From: Planctomycetota bacterium
GTDB lineage: Bacteria > Planctomycetota > Phycisphaerae > Sedimentisphaerales > Anaerobacaceae
Assembly (NCBI GenBank): GCA_020344865.1
Contig: CP070830.1
Coordinates: 1,799,401 to 1,806,634 of the forward strand
Direction of reading: 5' to 3'
DNA length: 7,234 nt
The translations under genes were made by a program, and so were the position numbers. The notes beneath the pieces were generated by a model. It did not search any database, was not told the DNA's origin, and was given only the letters and a program-made list of their open reading frames with translations. Of this stretch, positions 1 through 5,068 are shown piece after piece; positions within the stretch are counted from its first letter, which is position 1, and each line of letters opens with the position of its first letter.

Positions 1-442
1 GCAGCGCATCGATTCCCGCAATTGTTCTGACGGCGCCCTCCTCGACGGCAAGCTCTCGCAGCAAATCGAGTTCCGCAATAGCCTGTGCGTTTACCGCCTT
101 GGCCAAATTTCTTTTATTAACGTTAGTACGCCCCCACTCCCTTGCTTCTTTTTGATTTTGCTGACTAAACCGCGATAGCGCCTGCTGCTGACCCTCGAAT
201 ATCTTGTTTATATCTTTGTTCGGATCGGCTACAGCGTTTGCATCGGCGGTCTCATTTGTGTCTCTTTCCCGTTTGCGCTTTGCCCTCTCGTCTCGCTCCT
301 CCCGTGGCGGCCCATAGCCGGGTGGTCCGTAGCCGGGCGGCCCATAGCCGGGCGGTCCATAGCCGGGCGGCTGGGCAAAAACCTGGATGAGACTTAAAGA
401 GACTATCAGCAGAACCAACATCGCAATACTTACGCGCTTCAC
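1..442 (-). CDS. Secreted small protein with PPGYG repeats, unknown function (C-terminus cut by window edge)
   Basis: I do not recognise this gene. It reads leftward from a GTG codon at 440-442 and stays open for 147 codons to the window edge, so its C-terminus is missing. The start is supported by a GGAGGA Shine-Dalgarno at 449-454, six bases upstream; an in-frame ATG at codon 8 would cut into the signal peptide. Residues 1-23 (MKRVSIAMLVLLIVSLSLIQ then VFA) form a Sec signal peptide with likely cleavage after VFA, so the product is exported. Residues 25-44 are four tandem PPGYG pentapeptides. Residues 47-62 are highly charged (REERDERAKRKRERD), and the remainder (about 75-147) looks helical and hydrophilic, rich in Q, N, A and E. 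Gly-Tyr-Pro repeats occur in unrelated surface and low-complexity proteins and do not define a function. It has its own promoter in the gap after parB and is probably not co-transcribed only with parB. Exported coding sequence: confident; role: unknown. Confidence 0.82.
   Translation of the reverse strand, partial: MKRVSIAMLVLLIVSLSLIQVFAQPPGYGPPGYGPPGYGPPGYGPPREERDERAKRKRERDTNETADANAVADPNKDINKIFEGQQQALSRFSQQNQKEAREWGRTNVNKRNLAKAVNAQAIAELDLLRELAVEEGAVRTIAGIDAL
311..370 (-). repeat. Four tandem 15-bp repeats encoding PPGYG
   Basis: Four consecutive 15-base units (311-325, 326-340, 341-355, 356-370) lie in frame within the leftmost gene and encode PPGYG four times. The units differ only at a few positions, mostly synonymous third bases (tac/tat, gga/ggg). 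This is typical of a repeat that changes copy number by slippage or recombination while keeping the frame. Confidence 0.9.
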
Positions 443-530
443 AATAAATCCTCCAAAACTACTATAGCATTAATCAAAATCGGCCCGCAGACTTAGCCTG
501 CCGGGTAACTGCGTACACCATTTATACTAT

Positions 531-539
531 ATTATACCA
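531..539 (-). promoter_or_regulatory. Extended -10 promoter for the PPGYG protein gene
   Basis: Reading the minus strand, TGGTATAAT (539 down to 531) is a perfect -10 hexamer with the extended TGn element. The hexamer 17 bases further upstream (GAGCGA) is a poor -35, which is common when an extended -10 is present. Transcription would start near 524, giving a leader of about 80 bases before the GTG at 442. The same TGGTA sequence occurs in the two promoters on the right side of the window. Confidence 0.55.
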
Positions 540-562
540 GAAAATGTTTTAGGTCGCTCTCT

Positions 563-591
563 AAAATCGCGCAAATTTACTGGTTTTTGCG
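563..591 (-). terminator. Weak terminator-like hairpin after parB
   Basis: On the minus strand, just past the parB stop codon, CGCAAA (591-586) and TTTGCG (575-570) can form a six-pair stem around a ten-base loop, followed by CGATTTTAG. The stem is short and AT-rich and the T tract is only four bases. It may be a weak intrinsic terminator, or parB may read into the next gene. Confidence 0.3.
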
Positions 592-601
592 TGATAATGA
601 C

Positions 602-1552
602 TCAAGCCGGGCCCGCACAGGACAAGCCGAGATGCTCCGTGATTCTGTCGAACTCATCCAATGAATAGAATTCGATGATTATCTTGCCTCTCTGGCCATT
701 TTTGCGGGTTTCAATGGCCACCTTCGTCCCGAGCTGACGGCTTAGTTCGCCCTCCAGGTCCAAAATATGTGCCGCTTTGGGGCTGGGCGGCTTCTTGAAT
801 TGTTTGGCCCCGTCAAGGTATTTTCTGACCAATCTTTCGACCTCTCGCACGCTGAGCCGCCCCGCCAGTGCCCGGTTGGCGAGCTTTTGGCGAAGTTCGT
901 CCGTTGGCAGAGCGAGAATGGCCCGTGCGTGTCCCATGGCCAGCTGGCCCTCAATCAGCATTCTCTTGATTTCATCGGGCAAATCGAGCAGACGCAGGAA
1001 GTTGGCAATTACAGAGCGGTTTTCACCGAGCCGCTCGGCGGCCTCGGCCTGAGTTAGAGAAAAGGTGGTTACGTAGTTGTGGTAGGCATTTGCGCGTTCG
1101 ATAGGATTAAGGTTGGCCCGGTGAATGTTCTCCACCAGTGTAAGTTCGAGCATCTGCTCATCGGTTGCCGTGCGAACCAAGGCGGGTATGGTTTTCAGGG
1201 AAGCCAATTTTGCAGCTCGGAAGCGGCGCTCGCCAGCAATCAGCTCGAATCCCGGGCCGGAGGGGCGGACAATGATTGGCTGAATTACCCCGTTGGACTT
1301 GATAGACTCGGCCAAATCCTCCAGCTCCTGCTGGTCCCATACCGTCCGCGGCTGGTAGGGATTTGGGAATATCACATCGACGCTGATTTCTTTTAGTGAG
1401 CTCTGTAACTCCTTGTCTGGAGGGAAGTTAGCGACCATTGCGGAAGTGGATTGCGATTGGTTTGGCTGGCTCGGCCCTGATGTTATCGGACCTAAAAGCG
1501 AGGCAAGCCCCCTGCCGAGATGCTTTGGCTTCTCTCTTTTCTTGTTGGCCAT
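602..1552 (-). CDS. parB: Chromosome-partitioning protein ParB (Spo0J family)
   Basis: ParB binds parS sites near the replication origin, loads as a CTP-dependent sliding clamp, spreads along DNA and, with the ATPase ParA, segregates the new origins; it also recruits SMC/condensin. The 316 residues match the usual chromosomal ParB length. After a basic N-terminus (MANKKREKPKHLGRGLASLL, the usual ParA-contacting segment) and a polar linker (about 21-50) comes the N-terminal ParB/CTPase domain (about 53-145) with GERRFRA at 107-113 and ENIHRANLNPIE at 141-152, which has His where Gln is common. The helix-turn-helix that reads parS lies around 167-191 (TQAEAAERLGENRSVIANFL), followed by the rest of the central domain to about 245. 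Residues 262-310 fit the C-terminal dimerisation domain. The ATG is preceded by AAGGAG at 1561-1566, eight bases away. Two matching parS sites lie 150-450 bases upstream, but no parA is adjacent, unlike the frequent parA-parB operon. Confidence 0.97.
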   Translation of the reverse strand: MANKKREKPKHLGRGLASLLGPITSGPSQPNQSQSTSAMVANFPPDKELQSSLKEISVDVIFPNPYQPRTVWDQQELEDLAESIKSNGVIQPIIVRPSGPGFELIAGERRFRAAKLASLKTIPALVRTATDEQMLELTLVENIHRANLNPIERANAYHNYVTTFSLTQAEAAERLGENRSVIANFLRLLDLPDEIKRMLIEGQLAMGHARAILALPTDELRQKLANRALAGRLSVREVERLVRKYLDGAKQFKKPPSPKAAHILDLEGELSRQLGTKVAIETRKNGQRGKIIIEFYSLDEFDRITEHLGLSCAGPA

Positions 1553-1642
1553 AATGTGTGCTCCTTCAGAACCTGTAGTTGAATCGTGTTTTACTTTAAG
1601 GGGCTCCGGCCGAGGTTAGCCGGGAACTTAAATAATGTTTCG

Positions 1643-1661
1643 GAATTTTCGCGGAAAATTC
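1643..1661. repeat. Perfect inverted repeat upstream of parB
   Basis: GAATTTTC at 1643-1650 and GAAAATTC at 1654-1661 are perfect complementary arms around GCG. The element lies 91 bases upstream of the parB start codon and 42 bases from the first parS, so it sits where a parB promoter and operator would be expected. It has no T tract and is not a typical terminator. A binding site for a dimeric regulator is the likeliest reading, but the protein is unknown. Confidence 0.55.
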
Positions 1662-1702
1662 TGCAACTTTGGCGGGGTGAAAAAACGGTTTTTGGAAAAA
1701 AA

Positions 1703-1718
1703 TGTTTCACGTGAAACA
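1703..1718. promoter_or_regulatory. parS: parS site 1 (perfect palindrome)
   Basis: The 16-base sequence TGTTTCACGTGAAACA is a perfect palindrome and agrees exactly with the widely conserved chromosomal parS consensus (TGTTNCACGTGAAACA). It is the nucleation site at which ParB dimers load. It lies 151 bases upstream of the parB start codon, so ParB bound here could also repress or tune its own gene. A further half-site-like GTGAAAC follows at 1727-1733. Confidence 0.96.
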
Positions 1719-1918
1719 CTGCACAAGTGAAACCAGCAGGTGGGAATTTGCAATTCTAAAGACCAGGAGCAGAATTTTAAGGCTGTATCGCGGACTGTGT
1801 CACACTGGTACCGCATGTCGAGGAGGGTTCACCACCTACCAGGGACATCAGGGATTAACATGTTCGCTGTCAATTCAGATGCTAAGTACAGGGCAGTCTG
1901 GTGGTTATGAACGAGATG

Positions 1919-2060
1919 ATTGCGGAGGTTGGTGGCGGGGGAAGGGAGGAGAGGATGGATATGGGGGGAACAGGGGTACAGGATGTTTCACGTGGAACAA
2001 GGGGGATGCAGGAGGCGCTCAGTAGAGGTATCAGGGTGGATAATGGGGGGGGGCGGATGC
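1919..2060 (+). other. Extremely G-rich, purine-skewed segment around parS site 2
   Basis: The plus strand is overwhelmingly G over C: a hand count of 1921-1980 gives 34 G and 4 C. A run of nine G lies at 2045-2053. The tracts are not spaced as four G3 runs with short loops, so I do not call a canonical G-quadruplex. No coding sequence explains the bias. Confidence 0.6.
1984..1999. promoter_or_regulatory. parS: parS site 2 (one base off palindromic)
   Basis: TGTTTCACGTGGAACA differs from parS site 1 only at base 12 (G for A). Read on the other strand it is TGTTCCACGTGAAACA, which still fits the consensus with its free fourth base. It lies 281 bases from site 1 inside an extremely G-rich stretch that is otherwise unlike it, so chance occurrence is very unlikely. 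Confidence 0.92.
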
Positions 2061-2167
2061 AGGGCAGAAGCTTTGTAAGTTGTTATTTTGTAAGGAGTTA
2101 GTTAAAAATATATCAAACAGATTGTAGCGTTAAATGCGGAGTGAATAAACGTGGTAGGAAAAGTGGG

Positions 2168-2288
2168 TTTTTGGTGGAAAAAAGCGGATTGGGAAGCTGT
2201 GTTGGGAGAGGGGACCGTCGATTTTGGGCGAAAAACGCAGGCGGGAAGGGGCATTTTTGGGAGAGCACCCGTATTTTTGGGCGAAAAA
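2168..2288. repeat. Clustered short T5-GG-A5 motifs
   Basis: Four copies of a short motif occur in 121 bases: TTTTTGGTGGAAAAAA (2168-2183), TTTTGGGCGAAAAA (2222-2235), a partial TTTTTGGGAG (2254-2263) and TTTTTGGGCGAAAAA (2274-2288). A similar TTTTTGGAAAAAAA at 1689-1702 touches parS site 1. Copies share the T-tract, GG and A-tract order with irregular spacing of about 20-55 bases. Each could bend DNA or bind a protein; their function is unknown. Confidence 0.5.
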
Positions 2289-2312
2289 TGAGGGTGGAGG
2301 TGTTGGGAAAGT

Positions 2313-2351
2313 GTTTGAACGTTTGAAAATTTACAAAAGTTGAGTTCAAAC
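2313..2351. repeat. Inverted repeat GTTTGAAC / GTTCAAAC
   Basis: Perfect eight-base complementary arms lie at 2313-2320 and 2344-2351. Between them, AACGTTTG and CAAAAGTT can pair with one mismatch, which allows an alternative structure. TTACAAAA also occurs twice directly (2331-2338, 2352-2359). This could be a hairpin or a protein-binding site; I cannot assign it. Confidence 0.45.
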
Positions 2352-2430
2352 TTACAAAAAACAGGGGGCAAAGTTTTGAAGGATTGCTAAGAGATTTGAA
2401 TTTTTTGGAAGAAATTGACGGAGAAGGGCC

Positions 2431-2580
2431 CTCCTTCGCCAAAGCTTCGGCGGGTTCCGCCAGACGGACGGCGGACAAGCTTCGCCCGCCACACAGACGG
2501 CGGGTAAACTTCCTCCTTAGCTGGTTCGACCAAGCTCACCACAGGCAAGGCTACGGAGGACAAGTCGCTACGAGGGGAAA
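2431..2580. repeat. GC-rich palindromic repeat mosaic
   Basis: This block is built of nested palindromes. CCGCC-8-GGCGG hairpins lie at 2457-2474 and 2486-2503, with related loops (agacggac and acacagac). AAGCTTCG modules occur at 2443-2450 and 2478-2485. A ten-base inverted pair with one mismatch, TCCTCCTTAG (2511-2520) and CTACGGAGGA (2551-2560), encloses TGGTTCGACCA. From memory, similar mosaics are scattered between genes in many environmental bacterial genomes and give spurious peptides such as YPPSVWRA and FAKASAG. I infer a dispersed, non-coding repeat family rather than a gene. Confidence 0.7.
2483..2510. repeat. 28-bp direct repeat, copy A
   Basis: This 28-base unit contains the CCGCC-acacagac-GGCGG hairpin and ends in GTAAACT. 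It is identical base for base to the copy at 2621-2648, 138 bases downstream in the same orientation. The block 2457-2474 holds a third, diverged hairpin of the same kind. Confidence 0.9.
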
Positions 2581-2620
2581 TGGGGTGATTGTGGGTGCGG
2601 GGGTATGAATAGGGGGTTTG

Positions 2621-2648
2621 CGCCCGCCACACAGACGGCGGGTAAACT
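2621..2648. repeat. 28-bp direct repeat, copy B
   Basis: Exact second copy of the unit at 2483-2510. Unlike copy A it stands alone, without the surrounding AAGCTT and TCCTCC modules. That suggests the 28-base hairpin unit is itself the element that is copied or dispersed. Confidence 0.9.
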
Positions 2649-2670
2649 GCGGTTCGAGGGGAGAGTGGGA

Positions 2671-2693
2671 TTGTACTACGGATAGCAGTACAA
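2671..2693. repeat. Hairpin with perfect 7-bp stem
   Basis: TTGTACT (2671-2677) and AGTACAA (2687-2693) are perfectly complementary around the nine-base loop ACGGATAGC. It lies between the second 28-bp repeat and the larger hairpin at 2711-2747. No T tract follows. Confidence 0.5.
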
Positions 2694-2710
2694 AGGCGGG
2701 AGGAATAAAG

Positions 2711-2747
2711 TGTCGCAAATTGGTGAAGGAGCCACCAGATTGCGACA
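2711..2747. repeat. Strong 37-nt hairpin followed by a T run
   Basis: TGTCGCAA (2711-2718) pairs with TTGCGACA (2740-2747). After a two-by-two internal mismatch, TGGTG (2721-2725) pairs with CACCA (2733-2737) around an AAGGAGC loop. On the plus strand it is followed by GGTTTTTG, so it could work as an intrinsic terminator for rightward transcription, although no gene is seen upstream to need one. Alternatives are the end of a lost mobile element or a structured RNA. Confidence 0.5.
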
Positions 2748-2831
2748 GGTTTTTGAAACCACGGATGGCGCGGATTAACTCTGATGTGTTGTTGGGCGCG
2801 AAAGGGCAAGAAAAAGCGTTACTTTTGGGGG

Positions 2832-2847
2832 TATAGAGGCATCTATA
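2832..2847. repeat. Small hairpin TATAGA-GGCA-TCTATA
   Basis: Perfect six-base arms flank a four-base loop, about 50 bases upstream of the -35 of the next gene's promoter. The element is AT-rich and short. It could be an operator or a chance palindrome. Confidence 0.35.
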
Positions 2848-2896
2848 TAACAGAGGCCCAAGCGGGCTAATTTAAAGAAAAGAGGTGACATAACTC

Positions 2897-2925
2897 TTGA
2901 CAAAAAGGGGGATTTGTGGTAGGGT
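2897..2925 (+). promoter_or_regulatory. Sigma70-type promoter for the BACON/beta-helix/dockerin gene
   Basis: A perfect TTGACA -35 at 2897-2902 is followed by a 17-base spacer and TAGGGT at 2920-2925, preceded by TGG. The -10 is weak (three of six consensus bases) but the extended TG and perfect -35 compensate. The spacer holds AAGGGGGATTT (2905-2915), repeated exactly in the promoter at 5034-5062. An imperfect operator-like pair, AAGAG (2880-2884) and CTCTT (2894-2898), overlaps the -35. The start site would be near 2932, giving a leader of about 75 bases. Confidence 0.6.
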
Positions 2926-3007
2926 TTCGGGGTAGTAGAGCGACCATCGGCCCGCACCCGTTTAGAGCAGGTCTGGAGCATTAACTGTTTGTTCGGAGGA
3001 TAGTAAG

Positions 3008-4981
3008 ATGCGTGGGGAAAATGGTGTTTTGAGCATTTTAGTGGGGGTTCTGGTATGCAGTTCGGTGGGGATGGCCGGGCAGCAGGTGCTGGAGGTAAGC
3101 CCGAGGTATTTGGAGTTTACAGGTTACGAGGGGGGAGGGGATCCTGCTGCGCAGGTATTGTCTATTTGGAACAGCGGCAAGGGGCCGATGAACTGGACGG
3201 TCACGCCGGACTGCGGGTGGGTAACGGTAGAGCCGAACAGCGGGAGCAGCATGGGAGAGGTGGACGACGCCAATATCATTGTAGATATTAATGAATTGAG
3301 TGCGGGGATATACGATTGTCAGTTGACAGTTACAGGTTCAGGGGCACCGAACAGTCCGCAGGTTGTGGATGTTAACCTTGTTGTGCACGGGCCTGCGATT
3401 GGATTGTCCGCGACGCAGTTTGAGTTCACAGCGTATGAGGGGGGCGAATATCCAGATGACCAGATTCTGAGTATCAGCAACATCGGCGGAGGGACTCTGA
3501 ACTGGACAATCAGCGAGGACTGTAACTGGCTTAGTGTCGAGCCGAACGCGGGCAGCAGTACGGGGGAGGCGGACGATGTAAACTTGAGTGTGGATATATC
3601 GGGGCTGGGCTGGGGGACATACGATTGCGAGCTTATTATTTCGGACGCGAATGCGTCGAACAGCCCACGAGAGGTGGGAGTAACTCTATCGATTTACCAC
3701 GATGACCTGCACGTGCCATCGGAGTACGGGACGATACAGGCTGGTATAGATGCGGCGGTTGACGGCGACAGGGTTATTGTAGCACCGGGCACATATACAG
3801 GCGATGGCAATCGTAATTTGGATTTCGGGGGCAAGGCAATCACAGTGCGAAGTGCGAACGGGCCAGAGAGTTGTATCATCGACTGTGGAAACGTTTTCGG
3901 TAAGCGGGGATTCTATTTCCATACGGGTGAGGGGCCGAACAGCGTAGTTAGAGGTTTCACAATAAAAAGAGGCAGAAAGGAAGGCTACGACCCGAAGGGA
4001 GGCGGCATCTATTGTGATGGGTCTTCTCCTACGATTGAAGACTGTATTATAACTGACAACCTGGCTGCTTACAGTTACTTTGCCGCCGGCGGAGGGATAT
4101 GCTGTACATCCTCAAGTAATCCAGCAATTATCAACTGCAAGATCAAAAACAACATAACACACGGTCTGAATCCTGGGGATTTTGGATTCCCCGGTGGTCC
4201 CGCCTACGGAGGGGGAATCTACAGCAGTTCAGACAGCCATCCAACGATTGAAAACTGTATTATCATTTTTAACACAGCGATAGGTGGCAGCGGTTTTGGT
4301 GCGGGCGCGAGTGGCGGTGATGCGCACGGTGGAGGATTCTGCGGGCGAGCAACAATAAAAAACAGCACGATAAGTAATAATTCAGCAGTGGGCGGTTTCG
4401 GTGACCCGGCGGGGGTGAGCTACGGCGGCGGAGTATATTGCAGCAGCAGTCCAACAATTTCCAACGGCATCGTGTGGGGTAACAGCGCTTACTGGGAAGC
4501 AGGGATTTCGGGCAGTGCTTCGGTCAGTTACAGCGACGTACAAGGGGGGTACATAGGGATTGGCAATATTGACGCGGACCCGTGTTTTGTCGACCCGTGT
4601 AATGGTGATTATCATTTGCAGTCGGCTGCGGGTCGATGGGATGCGAACAGCGAGAGCTGGGTGATAGATTTAAGTACAAGTCCGTGTATTGATGCGGGTG
4701 ACCCAAGTTCGGAGTGGACGGAGGAGCTATGGCCGCACGGTGGGCGGATAAATATGGGTGCATACGGGGGAACGGCGGAGGCGAGTATGTCTTTGTCGAG
4801 CTTTGGCAGCGTAGCGGACTTTAACTGCGACTTTGTAATTGATGTGGTAGATTTAGGGATGTTCGCGGATATGTGGCTGGCGGAAGATGTGCCGCTTAAG
4901 GAAGACACGAACCGTGACGGTGTGGTGAATTTCCTTGACTACGAGGACGTCGCTGAGAACTGGCTGCAACTGGCACTGTGA
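3008..4981 (+). CDS. Secreted BACON-like / parallel beta-helix / dockerin protein
   Basis: A complete 657-residue exported protein. The ATG is preceded by GGAGGA at 2995-3000, seven bases away. Residues 1-24 form a signal peptide (hydrophobic LSILVGVLVCSSVGMAG). Residues about 28-127 and 131-229 are two homologous beta-sandwich repeats of the BACON type, each with EGG, an NWT motif, an ACGW-like turn (CGWVTVEPNSGSS; CNWLSVEPNAGSS) and YDC. Residues 234-295 match the entry segment of right-handed parallel beta-helix proteins (VPSEYGTIQAGIDAAVDGDR then VIVAPGTYTG). Residues 296-510 hold repeated GGGIYC...SPTIENC coils typical of PbH1 repeats. Residues 604-650 form a type I dockerin-like pair of calcium loops: D604, N606, D608, D615 and D633, N635, D637, D644. 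It probably binds or modifies polysaccharide outside the cytoplasm, but no catalytic residues can be assigned. It lacks a PEP-CTERM tail. The domain order is typical of Planctomycetota. Confidence 0.95.
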   Translation: MRGENGVLSILVGVLVCSSVGMAGQQVLEVSPRYLEFTGYEGGGDPAAQVLSIWNSGKGPMNWTVTPDCGWVTVEPNSGSSMGEVDDANIIVDINELSAGIYDCQLTVTGSGAPNSPQVVDVNLVVHGPAIGLSATQFEFTAYEGGEYPDDQILSISNIGGGTLNWTISEDCNWLSVEPNAGSSTGEADDVNLSVDISGLGWGTYDCELIISDANASNSPREVGVTLSIYHDDLHVPSEYGTIQAGIDAAVDGDRVIVAPGTYTGDGNRNLDFGGKAITVRSANGPESCIIDCGNVFGKRGFYFHTGEGPNSVVRGFTIKRGRKEGYDPKGGGIYCDGSSPTIEDCIITDNLAAYSYFAAGGGICCTSSSNPAIINCKIKNNITHGLNPGDFGFPGGPAYGGGIYSSSDSHPTIENCIIIFNTAIGGSGFGAGASGGDAHGGGFCGRATIKNSTISNNSAVGGFGDPAGVSYGGGVYCSSSPTISNGIVWGNSAYWEAGISGSASVSYSDVQGGYIGIGNIDADPCFVDPCNGDYHLQSAAGRWDANSESWVIDLSTSPCIDAGDPSSEWTEELWPHGGRINMGAYGGTAEASMSLSSFGSVADFNCDFVIDVVDLGMFADMWLAEDVPLKEDTNRDGVVNFLDYEDVAENWLQLAL

Positions 4982-4986
4982 CGCGG

Positions 4987-5002
4987 GCAGCATGGGAGAG
5001 GT
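4987..5002 (+). repeat. 16-base repeat of a segment inside the upstream gene
   Basis: GCAGCATGGGAGAGGT just after the stop codon of the beta-helix gene is identical to 3246-3261 within that gene's first BACON-like repeat. It may be a remnant of a duplication or recombination, or coincidence in G-rich sequence. The rest of the gap 4982-5033 shows nothing recognisable, and no terminator is evident. Confidence 0.4.
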
Positions 5003-5033
5003 TGTCGGCGGTTAGAATCGGGGGGCGAAAGTA

Positions 5034-5062
5034 TTGAACAAGAAGGGGGATTTTGGTATACT
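5034..5062 (+). promoter_or_regulatory. Promoter of the subtilase gene
   Basis: TTGAAC at 5034-5039, a 17-base spacer and TATACT at 5057-5062 form a good sigma70-type promoter with an extended TGG before the -10. The spacer contains AAGGGGGATTT (5043-5053), identical to that in the promoter at 2897-2925, with TGGTA following in both. Transcription would begin near 5069, so the gene probably has its own start site rather than relying on read-through. Confidence 0.65.
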
Positions 5063-5068
5063 ATACGT

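Larger units (their letters stand above)
1553..3007. other. Long gene-free region between divergent genes, carrying parS sites and many repeats
   Basis: About 1,455 bases separate parB from the rightward secreted-protein gene. I find no reading frame here with protein-like composition, a good ribosome-binding site or a recognisable family; the open frames present cross parS sites or are made of repeat sequence. The contents are listed separately: a 19-bp palindrome, two parS sites, a G-rich stretch, short T-GG-A motifs, inverted repeats, a GC-rich repeat mosaic, hairpins and a promoter. The stretch 1740-1900 shows nothing beyond small inverted repeats such as GAATT-TGC-AATTC at 1744-1756. The stretch 2755-2890 shows only a small hairpin. 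Confidence 0.7.

Noticed and set aside
1702..2025. Plus-strand open frame of 107 codons
   Set aside because: It starts inside parS site 1 and runs through parS site 2. It has no Shine-Dalgarno, and its composition follows the G-rich bias.
2035..2043. DnaA box candidate GGTGGATAA
   Set aside because: One mismatch to the consensus and standing alone. Without a cluster it is not evidence for oriC.
1931..2060. G-quadruplex
   Set aside because: G runs are long, but four G3 tracts with loops of seven or fewer bases are not found together.
2102..2371. Minus-strand open frame of 89 codons
   Set aside because: It consists of translated T-GG-A motifs and A-rich tracts giving a Phe/Pro/Lys-rich peptide. 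No ribosome-binding site and no family resemblance.
2384..2608. Plus-strand open frame of 74 codons
   Set aside because: Its sequence (FAKASAG, HHRQGYGGQ) is translated repeat mosaic. It also overlaps the opposite-strand frame, as expected for non-coding GC-rich repeats.
2483..2648. Possible CRISPR array from the 28-bp repeats
   Set aside because: There are only two exact copies with a 110-base gap, no regular spacers and no cas genes, and the repeats belong to a hairpin mosaic.
2749..2787. CACGGATGGCGCGGATTAAC-like stretch
   Set aside because: It resembles intergenic filler I recall from other environmental genomes, but with one copy here I cannot support calling it a repeat.
2387..2809. 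Minus-strand open frame of 140 codons
   Set aside because: It is built from the palindromic repeat mosaic (YPPSVWRA appears twice because of the 28-bp repeat), has no good ribosome-binding site and no protein-like composition.
1741..3007. tRNA or other RNA gene
   Set aside because: A GGTTCGA-like string occurs at 2523 and 2651, but no flanking cloverleaf stems or acceptor pairing are seen.
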